NCBI GenBank assembly: GCA_964489405.1
Contig: CAZAYL010000002.1
Coordinates: 1-62,680, forward strand
Direction of reading: 5' to 3'
From: CAKVOD01 sp964489405
GTDB lineage: Bacteria > Bacillota > Clostridia > Christensenellales > UBA1242
DNA: 62,680 nucleotides
Every line of letters starts with the position of its first letter. The first letter of the stretch is position 1. The notes below the pieces were generated by a model. It searched no databases. It had not been told where the DNA came from and was given only the letters and a program-made list of their open reading frames with translations. A program made the translations under genes and the position numbers. This document shows positions 50,357 to 59,894 of this stretch, piece after piece.

Positions 50357-50380
50357 TTTACATATAATTTTGGAGTGTAT

Positions 50381-53300
50381 ATGCAAAGACTAAAAAAATC
50401 AAGCAAATTATTTTTTATAGCGTTCGTATCAATAATTTTAACCTTTTCACTTTTAGGGTTGGGAGCGTATTTTGATAAAGAAAAGTTGAATTCAATTTAC
50501 GCTGACAGCACGGTTGAAACTGTCATTGAATACGGCGAATACCTTTCGAATTTGACGCCGATATCACAAACAATCGGTTATAGCACATTAAAATTGGATA
50601 AAAACATAAATGGAGATGTTATTTCTTTTATAGTCAATGGGGCTACAAAGAGTTTTAAAAAGGGACTTATTGCCCACGCGACATCGACGCTCGTTTATGA
50701 CCTTGGGGCAAGTCATCATTATGACTATTTTTCCACTTATATGGGGATAGACGCTGTGCAAAATGGCAAAGGCAATGCCAAATTTTCGGTTTACACATCT
50801 ACAGACAACGAAAATTGGACGGCGGTCCTTGAACCGACTGCAAGGACAAGTAGTGATGAAGCAATTTTTCTTCAAATTTCAATCAAAGACATTAGATATT
50901 TAAAATTTTATTTTGATTCTAATGGGGTTAATAGTTATGACCATTCGGGGCTAGGCGATTGCAAACTTTTTTCATCTGGCTATGATTTTGAAAGAAGTGA
51001 AGACTTAATCAAAACAGTTGAATATTATAATAATTTATTTACAGGCAAAACAACACAAGAAATTTTAGAAAATTATACGCTAGAACTTATGCAACGCAAA
51101 TTTATTGACACAATAGGTTATGAAACAATAAAAGACGGGCTCTTAATTGGGGAGTTTGAGCACGAACGCCGACAAATGCTAAATTGGTTATATAATGACA
51201 GCATAGCATTGAGAGATTTTGTAACAGGGGGGGCTCCTAATGGGGGCAGTTACATAAATGCGCTCAAAGTTTTGACAAGACTATACAAAGAGCATAGTGC
51301 CGACCTTAGCGACACAACGGCATTGTTTGCCCCAGAAACAGGGTCAACAAGAACTCGCGGGGACGTCTATCGCACTATGATGATTTCAATTGCATTGACA
51401 AATGCAAGGGACGTCTATGGTTGGGTAAACTCGGGCGATATTCTTGACCCACTTGCAAGATATGAAGCATTCAAATATACGTATCTTGCGGAAGGTTACC
51501 ACTTGAGATATGATATTTTTGAGAACCTTTGCGTCGAAGAGATGAGATACCTAATGAGTTCACGCATTAATAGTGAAGAAATATATTGGCTCAATGCATA
51601 CTCTACAATTAAATATTTAGAAAAAAATTCAGCAATCAAATATCCAAATGTTTATTCGCCACATTCGCACATTCGCTATGGGAGAGATTGGAACTATGCG
51701 TCAAAGGGATATTATGAAAAAGAAAACTTTGAACAGTATAATCAAAAATATATGCTAGAGCAATTCGGCGTGTATTTGACAACAACTCCACGCCTCTGGA
51801 TGGCGATGGATGGTAGTCAAATTTGTTGGGGCATTTCGTACCTTGGCACAAACTTTGCGTCCGCATTTGGTGTTCCATCTCACTATGTTAGACAGCCCGA
51901 CCACGCGGCGTTTCTTGTATACAACAAGGACTCCAACGGGAGAACCACTTGGACAATCGATAACGACATATTCGGGTGGACAAAAACTTGGATGAATGAA
52001 GACACCGTCGGGCACGGCAACAATCGTATGATGTGCGATTGGGGGACAACGGGCAGTGAACAGGTTACACATTCTAATGCCACATATATTCTCTTGTCCG
52101 CAACTGCACTTGACAATCAAGATAGTTATGAAAGAGCGGAACTTGTATTGAGTCTTAAAAGCGCAACACCGCTTGCAGAACAAGAAAACTTATTTAGATA
52201 TGCTTTGTCTATTATGCCATATCACTTAGATGCTTGGTATGAACTTGTCAAATTGTATATTAACACTAATGAAAGTGATGATAAATTGACACAACTTGCA
52301 GAAGAAATTGCACAAAATATGTATTGTTTCCCTCTCCCTATGCACGAATTAATTGCGTTGATTGAAAATGAATTGAGTGCGCGCAACACTGATTCTTCTA
52401 TTATTCAACTTGCAAACATTCGAAACATAGACAATATTGCATTGCAAAAAGCAACCAACGTAAACAACGATGAAGATGCAAAAATTTTAATCGCGCAAAC
52501 CGCTCCTTGCATTCAAGAAGCAAAATATCTACTCGGCTTAGTGGAAGAAGAAAAACTGGCAACGTTTGCTTTTGACGGCGGAAATAAAAACAAATTGGTA
52601 TTTAATTCAAACTATACAAGTGTTAGATACAAATACAGTATTGACGGGGGAACAACGTGGAGCGATTCACTTGTTACATCGGCAGATAATATTGCGCACG
52701 AATTGACTGCTAGTGAACTTGCGACTATTTCGAGTGCTAACGACATATACATTTGGCTTGAAGGTTGGGGCACAACAATTGATATTTCTAAGGCGTTCAA
52801 AATCGATATTGTGGACGGCGTCGCGATTTCTAACCTAGAAAGCAATGACAACGAGAATAGATTCTTTGGCACTTTTACAAATGTTGAATATTCACTAGAT
52901 GATGTACTTTGGCAAGATTTGAGCGAAAATAGCACATTTGAGGGGGACAAAACTATATATGTTCGCTATAAAAAGCATGGCACAACCCTACAAGGGAGTA
53001 GCACGATTTTTCAATTTGTCGACAATTTTAATTCGACAAGAAATTACATACCAATCTCATCACTTACCTTGTTTGATTATTCAAGTGAAGAAACATCTCG
53101 CAACGATTATGCAAAACACGCCATTGACGGTAAACTTTCTACGCGTTGGCACACAAAGTGGAGTGGTGGCGACACAAGCAGATTTATTACCGTGAAACTC
53201 GACAGCAGTAGGTACATTAGCGGGTTTGACTATACACCCGTTGGGGGGAATGGCACAATACTTGCTTGCAGTGTGTATGTCAGCCAAGATGGCACAAATT

Positions 53301-55411
53301 GGACTTTGGCAACGAATGTGAGCGGGTGGGGAAACAACAACACAAAGAAATCTTTGACATTTACGCCAATTTATGGGCAATATATCAAGGTTGTGGGGAC
53401 AAATACTGTTGGTGGTTTTTGTTCGGCAAGATTGTTAGAATTTTTTGAAGATACTACATTAAAAGACAAACAAATAAAAGGGCTGGAAATTGTAAGTCAA
53501 CCAAATCAAGAAGTTTACTTTATAAATCAAAAAATAAATTATAATGGCTTAAAAGTGAAAATAATTTTTCAGGACGACACTTTTGCAGTTATTCCTAATG
53601 AACTATTGACATTAGATGATATTACATTCACTCAACTTGGTACACAAGAAATAGTTGTCAAATATAATGAAACAATAAAATCAAGTTTTGTGGTTAAAAT
53701 CATAGACGTTAGCGACAGTGTAGCTTTAGTCGGCGAAAATTATTTTTCATCGCTTGACGACGCAATTGCAAACATTGAAAATGTTGGCACGATTGAACTT
53801 TTGAAGGATGTTGCCGTTTCATCGGGATATACTATTTCAAAGAAAATCACAATAAATGGCAATAATCATATTTTGACAAGACAAAGCGAGCTTTTGTCAG
53901 CGATATTTACTGTTACTGGCAGTGGAAGTTTGGCACTAGAAAATTTAATAATTGATGGTGGCGCAGTTTGGAGCGGAGACACAAACACCATTTTGGGGCG
54001 TGGGACAACGAATAATGGGATTTCCGCAACAAGTTCATTGATAAGAATGAGTGATTATTCTACACTTGTTTTAAATAATTGCACGCTGAAAAACAACTAC
54101 AACAATTATACTACAAATGCGCAAAACGCGGGTGGTGCAATCTTTTTAGGTGGTAACTCTAGTGCGACTTTGTCGAGTACAATAATTCAAAATTGTTATT
54201 CATATACATTTGGTTCAGCAATATATACGCGCGATAATTCAAATTTGGTAATTGATAGTGGGGTATTTTCAGGCAATAGTGGAAGCACAAATAACAACAC
54301 GACAGTTATTTGTGTGGACAATTCTTCGACTTGTACAATAAATGGCGGAATTTTTGAGAATAATCTCGCAAATTCAAGGGGGGGTGCAATTTGGGTTTCA
54401 AATGGGAGACTCGACATTAATGGCGGGACTTTCAGAAATAACTATGCAACATTTGGCGCGGGGATATATTTGTATGGAAACGCAAAAGTCAACATTGCAG
54501 ATTTTGAAGAAATGGAAGAAATTTATCTTCCAAGTGGCAAAAAAATCTACATTTTGGGTTTACTTTTGAACAGAACATTAAATATCAAAATGGCAAATAC
54601 CGCAGATGATACAATTCTTGCTGTTTGTGAAGATGAAGAATTGATATACAAAGTTCTAAAATCAATAAATGTGGAAAATAAACTTTTGTATGTCGATGCA
54701 ACAAATATAAAAATTGGGGACAAGACAAGCGCGAAAGCAACGATTAAAGTTGGTGAAAAAGAGATTTGTTTTTCATCTTTGATTCAAGCTATTAATTGTG
54801 CCGATAGTGGCGACACTATCGTTTTGAATGATGATGTTACGATTAATGAAGACATCTACATCGAGAAACCATTAATTGTCGACCTTGCAAATTCAATGTT
54901 TAATGGAATTGAGCATATCAAAACGCAATCGTTGTGCGTCCAATATGCTGACAACTTAATAGAAATTTGTAACCATACATATAATCAAAATGTCATATAT
55001 ACGTGGAGTGCAGATAATGCGACTTGTACCGCAGTCGGCTATTGCGAATGCGGAGAAATGCACACCGAAATTGTTCAAACAACCAAAACACTAATAACGC
55101 CAGCAAGTTATGAAAGCGAGGAACTTTCAAACTTTAGCGCCGAATTTAGTAGTTTTGAAAAACAAGAAAAAAAGAACGTTGTTACGGGCAGTCGTTTGAC
55201 AAAACCACAAACGGAAGATAACAATAAAGACAATACAAAAGATAATACTGAAACTGAAGTTGACAATACGACCAATAGCGCAAAAAATAGTAAAGAGAAA
55301 GATAATGATATAGTTTTGATATCGATAATTAGTGGTGGCGGAGTCGTTTTAATTGTGTTGGCAATATTGCTTACATTTAGGTTTAAAAGGAAAGATAAAA
55401 TTAAAAAATAA
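50381..55411 (+). CDS. Large surface protein: NPCBM, transglutaminase-like, F5/8C, Ig-like and beta-helix domains
   Basis: A 1676-residue exported protein. Order: N-terminal signal or anchor (8-30); NPCBM-like carbohydrate-binding domain (about 45-200); a helical region and a transglutaminase-like catalytic core with C482 (QICWGIS), H508 (PDHAAFL) and D527 (TIDNDIFGW); a region of about 650-880; an F5/8 type C/CBM32 domain (886-1023); a Big_3-like Ig domain (1027-1113); a beta-helix with GGAI/NGGIF repeats (1117-1380); a charged linker; and a C-terminal membrane segment (about 1643-1667) followed by a basic tail. No LPXTG is seen. It probably binds or processes host or cell-wall glycoprotein; that is inference. 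The start MQRLKKS follows GGAGTG; the frame opens upstream. Confidence 0.85.
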   Translation: MQRLKKSSKLFFIAFVSIILTFSLLGLGAYFDKEKLNSIYADSTVETVIEYGEYLSNLTPISQTIGYSTLKLDKNINGDVISFIVNGATKSFKKGLIAHATSTLVYDLGASHHYDYFSTYMGIDAVQNGKGNAKFSVYTSTDNENWTAVLEPTARTSSDEAIFLQISIKDIRYLKFYFDSNGVNSYDHSGLGDCKLFSSGYDFERSEDLIKTVEYYNNLFTGKTTQEILENYTLELMQRKFIDTIGYETIKDGLLIGEFEHERRQMLNWLYNDSIALRDFVTGGAPNGGSYINALKVLTRLYKEHSADLSDTTALFAPETGSTRTRGDVYRTMMISIALTNARDVYGWVNSGDILDPLARYEAFKYTYLAEGYHLRYDIFENLCVEEMRYLMSSRINSEEIYWLNAYSTIKYLEKNSAIKYPNVYSPHSHIRYGRDWNYASKGYYEKENFEQYNQKYMLEQFGVYLTTTPRLWMAMDGSQICWGISYLGTNFASAFGVPSHYVRQPDHAAFLVYNKDSNGRTTWTIDNDIFGWTKTWMNEDTVGHGNNRMMCDWGTTGSEQVTHSNATYILLSATALDNQDSYERAELVLSLKSATPLAEQENLFRYALSIMPYHLDAWYELVKLYINTNESDDKLTQLAEEIAQNMYCFPLPMHELIALIENELSARNTDSSIIQLANIRNIDNIALQKATNVNNDEDAKILIAQTAPCIQEAKYLLGLVEEEKLATFAFDGGNKNKLVFNSNYTSVRYKYSIDGGTTWSDSLVTSADNIAHELTASELATISSANDIYIWLEGWGTTIDISKAFKIDIVDGVAISNLESNDNENRFFGTFTNVEYSLDDVLWQDLSENSTFEGDKTIYVRYKKHGTTLQGSSTIFQFVDNFNSTRNYIPISSLTLFDYSSEETSRNDYAKHAIDGKLSTRWHTKWSGGDTSRFITVKLDSSRYISGFDYTPVGGNGTILACSVYVSQDGTNWTLATNVSGWGNNNTKKSLTFTPIYGQYIKVVGTNTVGGFCSARLLEFFEDTTLKDKQIKGLEIVSQPNQEVYFINQKINYNGLKVKIIFQDDTFAVIPNELLTLDDITFTQLGTQEIVVKYNETIKSSFVVKIIDVSDSVALVGENYFSSLDDAIANIENVGTIELLKDVAVSSGYTISKKITINGNNHILTRQSELLSAIFTVTGSGSLALENLIIDGGAVWSGDTNTILGRGTTNNGISATSSLIRMSDYSTLVLNNCTLKNNYNNYTTNAQNAGGAIFLGGNSSATLSSTIIQNCYSYTFGSAIYTRDNSNLVIDSGVFSGNSGSTNNNTTVICVDNSSTCTINGGIFENNLANSRGGAIWVSNGRLDINGGTFRNNYATFGAGIYLYGNAKVNIADFEEMEEIYLPSGKKIYILGLLLNRTLNIKMANTADDTILAVCEDEELIYKVLKSINVENKLLYVDATNIKIGDKTSAKATIKVGEKEICFSSLIQAINCADSGDTIVLNDDVTINEDIYIEKPLIVDLANSMFNGIEHIKTQSLCVQYADNLIEICNHTYNQNVIYTWSADNATCTAVGYCECGEMHTEIVQTTKTLITPASYESEELSNFSAEFSSFEKQEKKNVVTGSRLTKPQTEDNNKDNTKDNTETEVDNTTNSAKNSKEKDNDIVLISIISGGGVVLIVLAILLTFRFKRKDKIKK

Positions 55412-55414
55412 TGT

Positions 55415-55450
55415 AAAAAACTGCAGATGAGAAATTTTGCAGTTTTTTTT
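55415..55450 (+). terminator. Terminator after the surface protein
   Basis: An 11-bp stem (55415-55425 with 55438-55448) followed by T8. Confidence 0.85.
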
Positions 55451-55649
55451 TACTGAAAAAAACGTCGATATATAAATCAAACTATGCGTGAAATATAATA
55501 TAAATACTTGCCAAAAAGGAAGATTTTTTGTGAAATTTTTGTTGATTTTATCAATAATCGACATATTTTTGCATTTTTGTACAAAGTTTTTTATTATTTT
55601 GTACAAAAATGCTTTTATTTTTACGTTTTTTGTGATAAAATTACAATGT

Positions 55650-55679
55650 TTGACATAGTCGGTACTTGTCATCTATTAT
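55650..55679 (+). promoter_or_regulatory. Putative spo0A promoter
   Basis: TTGACA (55650-55655), 18-base spacer, TATTAT (55674-55679). An inverted pair TGACA/TGTCA spans the spacer. Confidence 0.55.
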
Positions 55680-55707
55680 TCTTTTAGGGATATTTTAGGA
55701 GTTAAAT

Positions 55708-56457
55708 ATGAAACAAAAATTATTAATTGTTCAAGATGAGGAAACTTGCAGAATTTTAAAGGATCACTTTTCATCCAGTTTTGATTATGAAATTGTTGGT
55801 GCAGTCAGTAATGGGGATGACGCAATTGACTTTATTGTCAATTCTTGTCCCAATATTGTTATACTTGATTTAATTTTACCTATTCGCGACGGCTTTTATA
55901 TCTTGGACTACATTAGTACAAAGTTAGTATCAAACAAACCCAAAGTTTTAGTTTTGACTGCACTTATGCAAGAAAATTTTGTCAACAAAGCGATGTGTTG
56001 TGGCGCGAGTGATTTTTTGGCAAAACCCTTTGACATTGAATCTTTGCGCAAGCACTTAGGGGATTTGCAAGATGATAAAGGAGTTATTTCCTTTTGCCCG
56101 CCCAAAGTTCGTGCAATTGAGGAGCGGATATCGAATATTTTTCTTACAGTCGGCATTCCCGCACATATCAAAGGGTATCAATTTTTGCGCGAAGCCATCA
56201 AGATATGTATCAACCGTCCTGACATTATCAACAACGTAACAAAAGAGTTATACCCTTCTGTTGCGGATAAATTTGAAACATCTCCAAGTAAAGTAGAGCG
56301 CGCAATCCGTCACGCGATTGAAGTTGCGTGGAACCGCGGCAAAATTGAGAACATCAACAATATTCTTGGAATCAAAATCTATAATAGCAACGAAAAGCCA
56401 ACCAATAGTGAGTTCATTGCTCTCATCTCGGACAAAATGATAATTGATGAATGTTAG
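55708..56457 (+). CDS. spo0A: Sporulation master regulator Spo0A
   Basis: A 249-residue response regulator. The receiver domain (1-120) has the phosphate-accepting Asp in VILDLILP and the conserved TA and KP positions. The C-terminal DNA-binding domain has the Spo0A signature: VGIPAHIKGYQFLREAI, the recognition helix region SPSKVERAIRHAIEVAWNRG and the PTNSEFIALISDK end. Phosphorylated Spo0A controls entry into sporulation and binds 0A boxes. AGGAG site. Unlike many Bacillota, no spoIVB lies upstream. Confidence 0.96.
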   Translation: MKQKLLIVQDEETCRILKDHFSSSFDYEIVGAVSNGDDAIDFIVNSCPNIVILDLILPIRDGFYILDYISTKLVSNKPKVLVLTALMQENFVNKAMCCGASDFLAKPFDIESLRKHLGDLQDDKGVISFCPPKVRAIEERISNIFLTVGIPAHIKGYQFLREAIKICINRPDIINNVTKELYPSVADKFETSPSKVERAIRHAIEVAWNRGKIENINNILGIKIYNSNEKPTNSEFIALISDKMIIDEC

Positions 56458-56499
56458 TCAATGTTGTTTGAAACAGACGTTATTTTCCAAGAAATAAAG

Positions 56500-56536
56500 A
56501 GCATATTTTAGGAGTTTTCCTAGAGTATGCTTTTTA
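56500..56536 (+). terminator. Terminator of spo0A
   Basis: A 13-bp stem with two G-U pairs (56500-56512 with 56519-56531) and a T run. Confidence 0.75.
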
Positions 56537-56845
56537 TATAAGTTATATTTAGATTATCAAATAAACATCATAATATTTTGTGGTTATTTTAGCAATTTAT
56601 TTTGTATGTCAGTCATTACTCTTTTCCATATTTAGTTTTTGTTTAATTGTTTTTTGTATATTGTTTTATGTTTGCGTGCTTGTTTCGGGGAGAGAGAGGA
56701 AACGCCAACTTATACCAAGATAAGCATATGCTTAAATTCCACGATTTTAAATAAATTAAAAAGTATAGTGAATAGTATACAAGATGATAAGTATATTAAT
56801 AAATCTATAATATATAGAAAAATAATATGAATAACATACAAGTAG
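56537..56845. other. Intergenic region without recognised genes
   Basis: AT-rich spacer between spo0A and the second Fic gene. A 63-codon open frame at 56639-56830 lacks a ribosome site and protein-like features and is not called. Confidence 0.55.
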
Positions 56846-56874
56846 TTGCGTTTATTTATTTTTTGTGATATAAT
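56846..56874 (+). promoter_or_regulatory. Promoter of the second Fic gene
   Basis: TTGCGT (56846-56851), 17-base spacer, TATAAT (56869-56874) with extended TGA. Confidence 0.7.
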
Positions 56875-56901
56875 GCTTTCAGTTTTAATAGGAGATATAA
56901 A

Positions 56902-57888
56902 ATGGATAGATGTATTCCACCTTTTGAAATAACTAATGAAATGTTTGAAATATCAACCGAAATTATGGAAAATCTAGGAAAACTTTCAAATGTAAATGAA
57001 TTAGAAAAATTGCCAAGGCTTAGAAAAGTATCAAGAATAAAAAGCGTTCATTCCTCACTCTCTATTGAAAATAACACCTTATCCATAGAACAAGTAACAG
57101 ATATTTTGGATGGAAAAAGAGTTTTGGGACCAAGAGATGATATTGTTGCTGTCAAAAATGCTTTTGAAGCATACAAAGAGTTAGATTTTATCAATCCTTA
57201 TGAATTAAAAGATTTGTTGAAAATACATGGGATTATGATGAAGGATTTGGTTGAAGAAGCTGGTAATTTGCGTTCTAGAAATGTTGGGGTGTTTGATGAA
57301 CAAGGAAATATAGTTCATACTGCACCACCTGTTCAGATGGTAAGCGAATTGATTAATCAATTATTTGATTGGGTTAAAAATACAGAGATTCAAATGCTTA
57401 TTAAATCTAGTGTCTTTCATTACGAATTTGAGTTTATTCATCCTTTCCGTGATGGCAATGGCAGAATGGGAAGACTTTGGCAAACAGCACTTTTGTCAAG
57501 TTGGAAACCAATTTTTAAATATGTTCCAATAGAAAGTGTTATTAAAGATAATCAAGAAGAATATTACAATGCAATAGCAAGGTCAATGAGTGAAGGAACA
57601 TCAAATGCATTTATTCTTTTTATGCTTGATGTAATCAACAAAGCAATAAAGGATATTGTAAACGATTCACGAGATCATTACAATCACATAAATATTCCAA
57701 TAAATAAGCTTATGAAAGTGATGGAAACATATCCTCAATCAGCACGAATGATTATGGATAGATTGGGATTAAAATCTAGAATTGCGTTTAGAAAAAATTA
57801 TCTTAATCCAGCTTTAGATGCGGGATTGGTAGGAATGACGATTCCAGATAAGCCAACAAGCAAAAGTCAAATGTATTATAAGATATAA
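56902..57888 (+). CDS. Fic family protein (Fic/DOC with C-terminal winged helix)
   Basis: A 328-residue protein: an N-terminal part with an inhibitory-helix motif SLSIENN, the Fic active loop HPFRDGNGRMGRLW (catalytic His about residue 178), and a C-terminal region (about 255-328) resembling a winged helix. The domain order differs from the Fic at 30867, which has its HTH at the front. Likely AMP-transferase; targets unknown. AGGAG site; the following gene is decayed, so any partner may be lost. Confidence 0.9.
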   Translation: MDRCIPPFEITNEMFEISTEIMENLGKLSNVNELEKLPRLRKVSRIKSVHSSLSIENNTLSIEQVTDILDGKRVLGPRDDIVAVKNAFEAYKELDFINPYELKDLLKIHGIMMKDLVEEAGNLRSRNVGVFDEQGNIVHTAPPVQMVSELINQLFDWVKNTEIQMLIKSSVFHYEFEFIHPFRDGNGRMGRLWQTALLSSWKPIFKYVPIESVIKDNQEEYYNAIARSMSEGTSNAFILFMLDVINKAIKDIVNDSRDHYNHINIPINKLMKVMETYPQSARMIMDRLGLKSRIAFRKNYLNPALDAGLVGMTIPDKPTSKSQMYYKI

Positions 57889-57898
57889 AGGAGAAAAA

Positions 57899-58057
57899 AT
57901 GACAAATACTATTGATTTATTCACAAAGTAGCTTGCAAGAATAAAAATTGATAAACCATATATTTTACAACATATGCGTGATCTCCAAAGAGAATTACAG
58001 AAATATTATCTATTACTTTACTTCCATAATCTACTTAAAAGGAAAGAATTTATCTAA
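57899..58057 (+). pseudogene. Decayed small gene after the Fic gene
   Basis: A good AAGGAG site and ATG at 57899 start a 10-codon frame that ends in TAG at 57929. The same frame continues open for 41 codons (LARIKIDKPYILQHMRD to KRKEFI) and ends at 58055. This looks like a small gene broken by a stop. Family unknown; position just after a Fic gene allows a lost antitoxin or partner. Readthrough of the TAG is a remote alternative. Confidence 0.45.
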
Positions 58058-58208
58058 CAATACAGTAAAAATACTTATGTATTGTGTAATACCACGTGTA
58101 GGTTTTGAAAGTATAAGTAAAGTGTATTATAATTTGGCGTTAGACATTGATTTTTAAGATGGGGGTAGATGTCTTAAATCTATCAGTGCCTTTAACAAAG
58201 GAGGAAAT

Positions 58209-59402
58209 ATGCCAAATTATGTACAACGGGGGAAAAGAATTTGCACACAGTGTGGGCGGGAATCAAACGGAGCGGTTTGCACTGGGTGTGGGGGTGCAAC
58301 GCTTGCTAGTGGCAAGTGGTCAGTTCGCTTTCGAACTTATGAAGACGGCGTTTGCGTCAACAAACGATTGTCGGGGTTTGCGACGCGCGCCGAGGCGGAG
58401 ATTGCCTACGATGTTTACGTTGCGACGCACAGAGCAGGAACCACAAATTTTGCGCGCTTGTTTGAACAATATTTGTCAGAAGTTCGATTTAGTCTTAAGG
58501 GCGCAACAATTTATAACAAAGTTAGAGTTTTTAGACGGCACATATTGCCGTATTTTGGCAATCGCGATGCTTTCAAGATTGCTAAGCACGAACTTATTGA
58601 GTGGCGTGCAAAACTACTCGAAACACAAAGTTTGCGTTCTTCACGCAAGTTGTCGATAAAGTACATCAATAGTATTCGCGCGGAGTTGTGTTCTTTTTAT
58701 AGCTATCTCAGTCAAACTTTTGACGTGCCAAATATCGTGCTTAATTTCAAACCACTCAAGCGCAATTGGGAACAAGTGCGTGAGATGCAGTTTTATGACT
58801 TCAAACAATTTCGGAGGTTCATAACTCGTATGCGTAGGGCAAAAAGCGAGCGAATCAAAAACCTTTGGGTTACCTTTTTTATGACGTTATACTATAGTGG
58901 GGCGCGCGTGGGCGAAGTTTTGGCGCTAAAAGATGAAGATATTGATTTTGTGGATGGGACGCTATATATTTGCAAGTCGCTGACGCGTAAAACTTTGGAC
59001 GGATCGCCATATAAAATTACAACTCCCAAAAATAAAAGCAGTATACGCAATATTAGCTTGCCTAAAGTTTTGATAAATCAATTGAAACAATTTTTGGCGT
59101 GGAAGCGCGCGCGTGGATTAGGTGCAGAATTTTTGTTTGGGAATGACGCTCCACTTGCAAGCTTCAGCTATTCGCGAATGCTAAAAAACTACGCAATTGT
59201 AGCTAATTTGCCCAAAATTCGCATCCACGACTTTCGCCACTCACACGCAAGTTTACTCATCAATATGGGTGCAAATGTTGCACTTGTGTCGCGTCGTTTA
59301 GGGCACTCAAACACGCAACAAACATTGAATACATATAGTCATATGTTCCCAAATTCCGACAGAGAAATTATACGCATTTTGGACAAAAATGCAGTCGTGT
59401 AG
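58209..59402 (+). CDS. Tyrosine recombinase (integrase) with N-terminal zinc ribbon
   Basis: A 397-residue protein. Residues 12-27 hold a CxxC-x8-CxxC zinc ribbon (CTQCGRESNGAVCTGC), then an AP2-like arm-DNA-binding domain (about 30-80), an SAM-like core-binding domain (85-175) and the catalytic domain (200-390) with the Arg in GARVGEVL, HDFRH, LGHSNTQQTLNTYSH and the catalytic Tyr. It catalyses site-specific recombination of an element. No phage structural gene or clear att repeat is adjacent. GGAGG site. Confidence 0.9.
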   Translation: MPNYVQRGKRICTQCGRESNGAVCTGCGGATLASGKWSVRFRTYEDGVCVNKRLSGFATRAEAEIAYDVYVATHRAGTTNFARLFEQYLSEVRFSLKGATIYNKVRVFRRHILPYFGNRDAFKIAKHELIEWRAKLLETQSLRSSRKLSIKYINSIRAELCSFYSYLSQTFDVPNIVLNFKPLKRNWEQVREMQFYDFKQFRRFITRMRRAKSERIKNLWVTFFMTLYYSGARVGEVLALKDEDIDFVDGTLYICKSLTRKTLDGSPYKITTPKNKSSIRNISLPKVLINQLKQFLAWKRARGLGAEFLFGNDAPLASFSYSRMLKNYAIVANLPKIRIHDFRHSHASLLINMGANVALVSRRLGHSNTQQTLNTYSHMFPNSDREIIRILDKNAVV

Positions 59403-59431
59403 AGTAGGGGGAATATAGCATCAAAAAAGAC

Positions 59432-59492
59432 AAAAACCTTTGCAAAAGTGGAAGAACATCTTGTTGATGTCCCGCACAATGCAAAGGTTTTT
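59432..59492. terminator. Bidirectional terminator after the integrase
   Basis: A perfect 13-bp stem (59432-59444 with 59480-59492) enclosing a 35-base loop with an inner ACATC/GATGT stem, with T and A runs outside. Confidence 0.75.
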
Positions 59493-59495
59493 CTT

Positions 59496-59744
59496 TTATT
59501 CAATTTCGATAGATGGAGTAGAGATGCTTAGTGTCTCTTCTACTTTCTTTAGGCGCGTATCAAAATCTGCAATACTTGCCTTGACGGACGAAAGTTCCGC
59601 GCTAATCGCAGACAGTTGCGCGCCACAATCGCACGCATTGGCAATATTTCCAATTTGTGTTTTTAATTCCGCACGAACGCGTGAAATACGCTTCTCGAGT
59701 TCATTTATCGAGTCTTGTAAATTTGATATATTAAAATTTTCCAT
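59496..59744 (-). CDS. Small coiled-coil protein
   Basis: An 82-residue protein with heptad-like Leu/Ile spacing (LQDSINELEKRISRVRAELK and LKKVEETL), predicted long coiled coil, and a CDC pair in the middle. No family is recognised. AAGGA site. Its promoter region carries a 10-bp direct repeat, GAACATTTTG (59758-59767 and 59792-59801 on the minus strand), flanking an extended -10 TGA-TATAAT. Confidence 0.6.
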   Translation of the reverse strand: MENFNISNLQDSINELEKRISRVRAELKTQIGNIANACDCGAQLSAISAELSSVKASIADFDTRLKKVEETLSISTPSIEIE

Positions 59745-59894
59745 ATTTTTCCTTTCGCAAAATGTTCAATTATATTATATCACACATTTTTCAAAATGTT
59801 CCCAAAAGTTTCGGGGAATTTATTTAAAATATTCAAAATCAATACAAATACAATAAAAATATGTTATTGTAGCCTTATAATGTTAAAATTATTA

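Noticed and set aside
50327..50380. Surface-protein start at the first in-frame ATG
   Set aside because: That ATG lies inside the promoter spacer, while the later ATG has a ribosome site and begins a proper signal segment.
56639..56830. A 63-codon open frame
   Set aside because: No ribosome site, no protein-like composition beyond AT-rich chance, and it overlaps the spacer before the Fic promoter.
58147..58659. A 170-codon frame overlapping the integrase start
   Set aside because: It runs in another frame through the zinc-ribbon and arm domain of a clearly supported recombinase.
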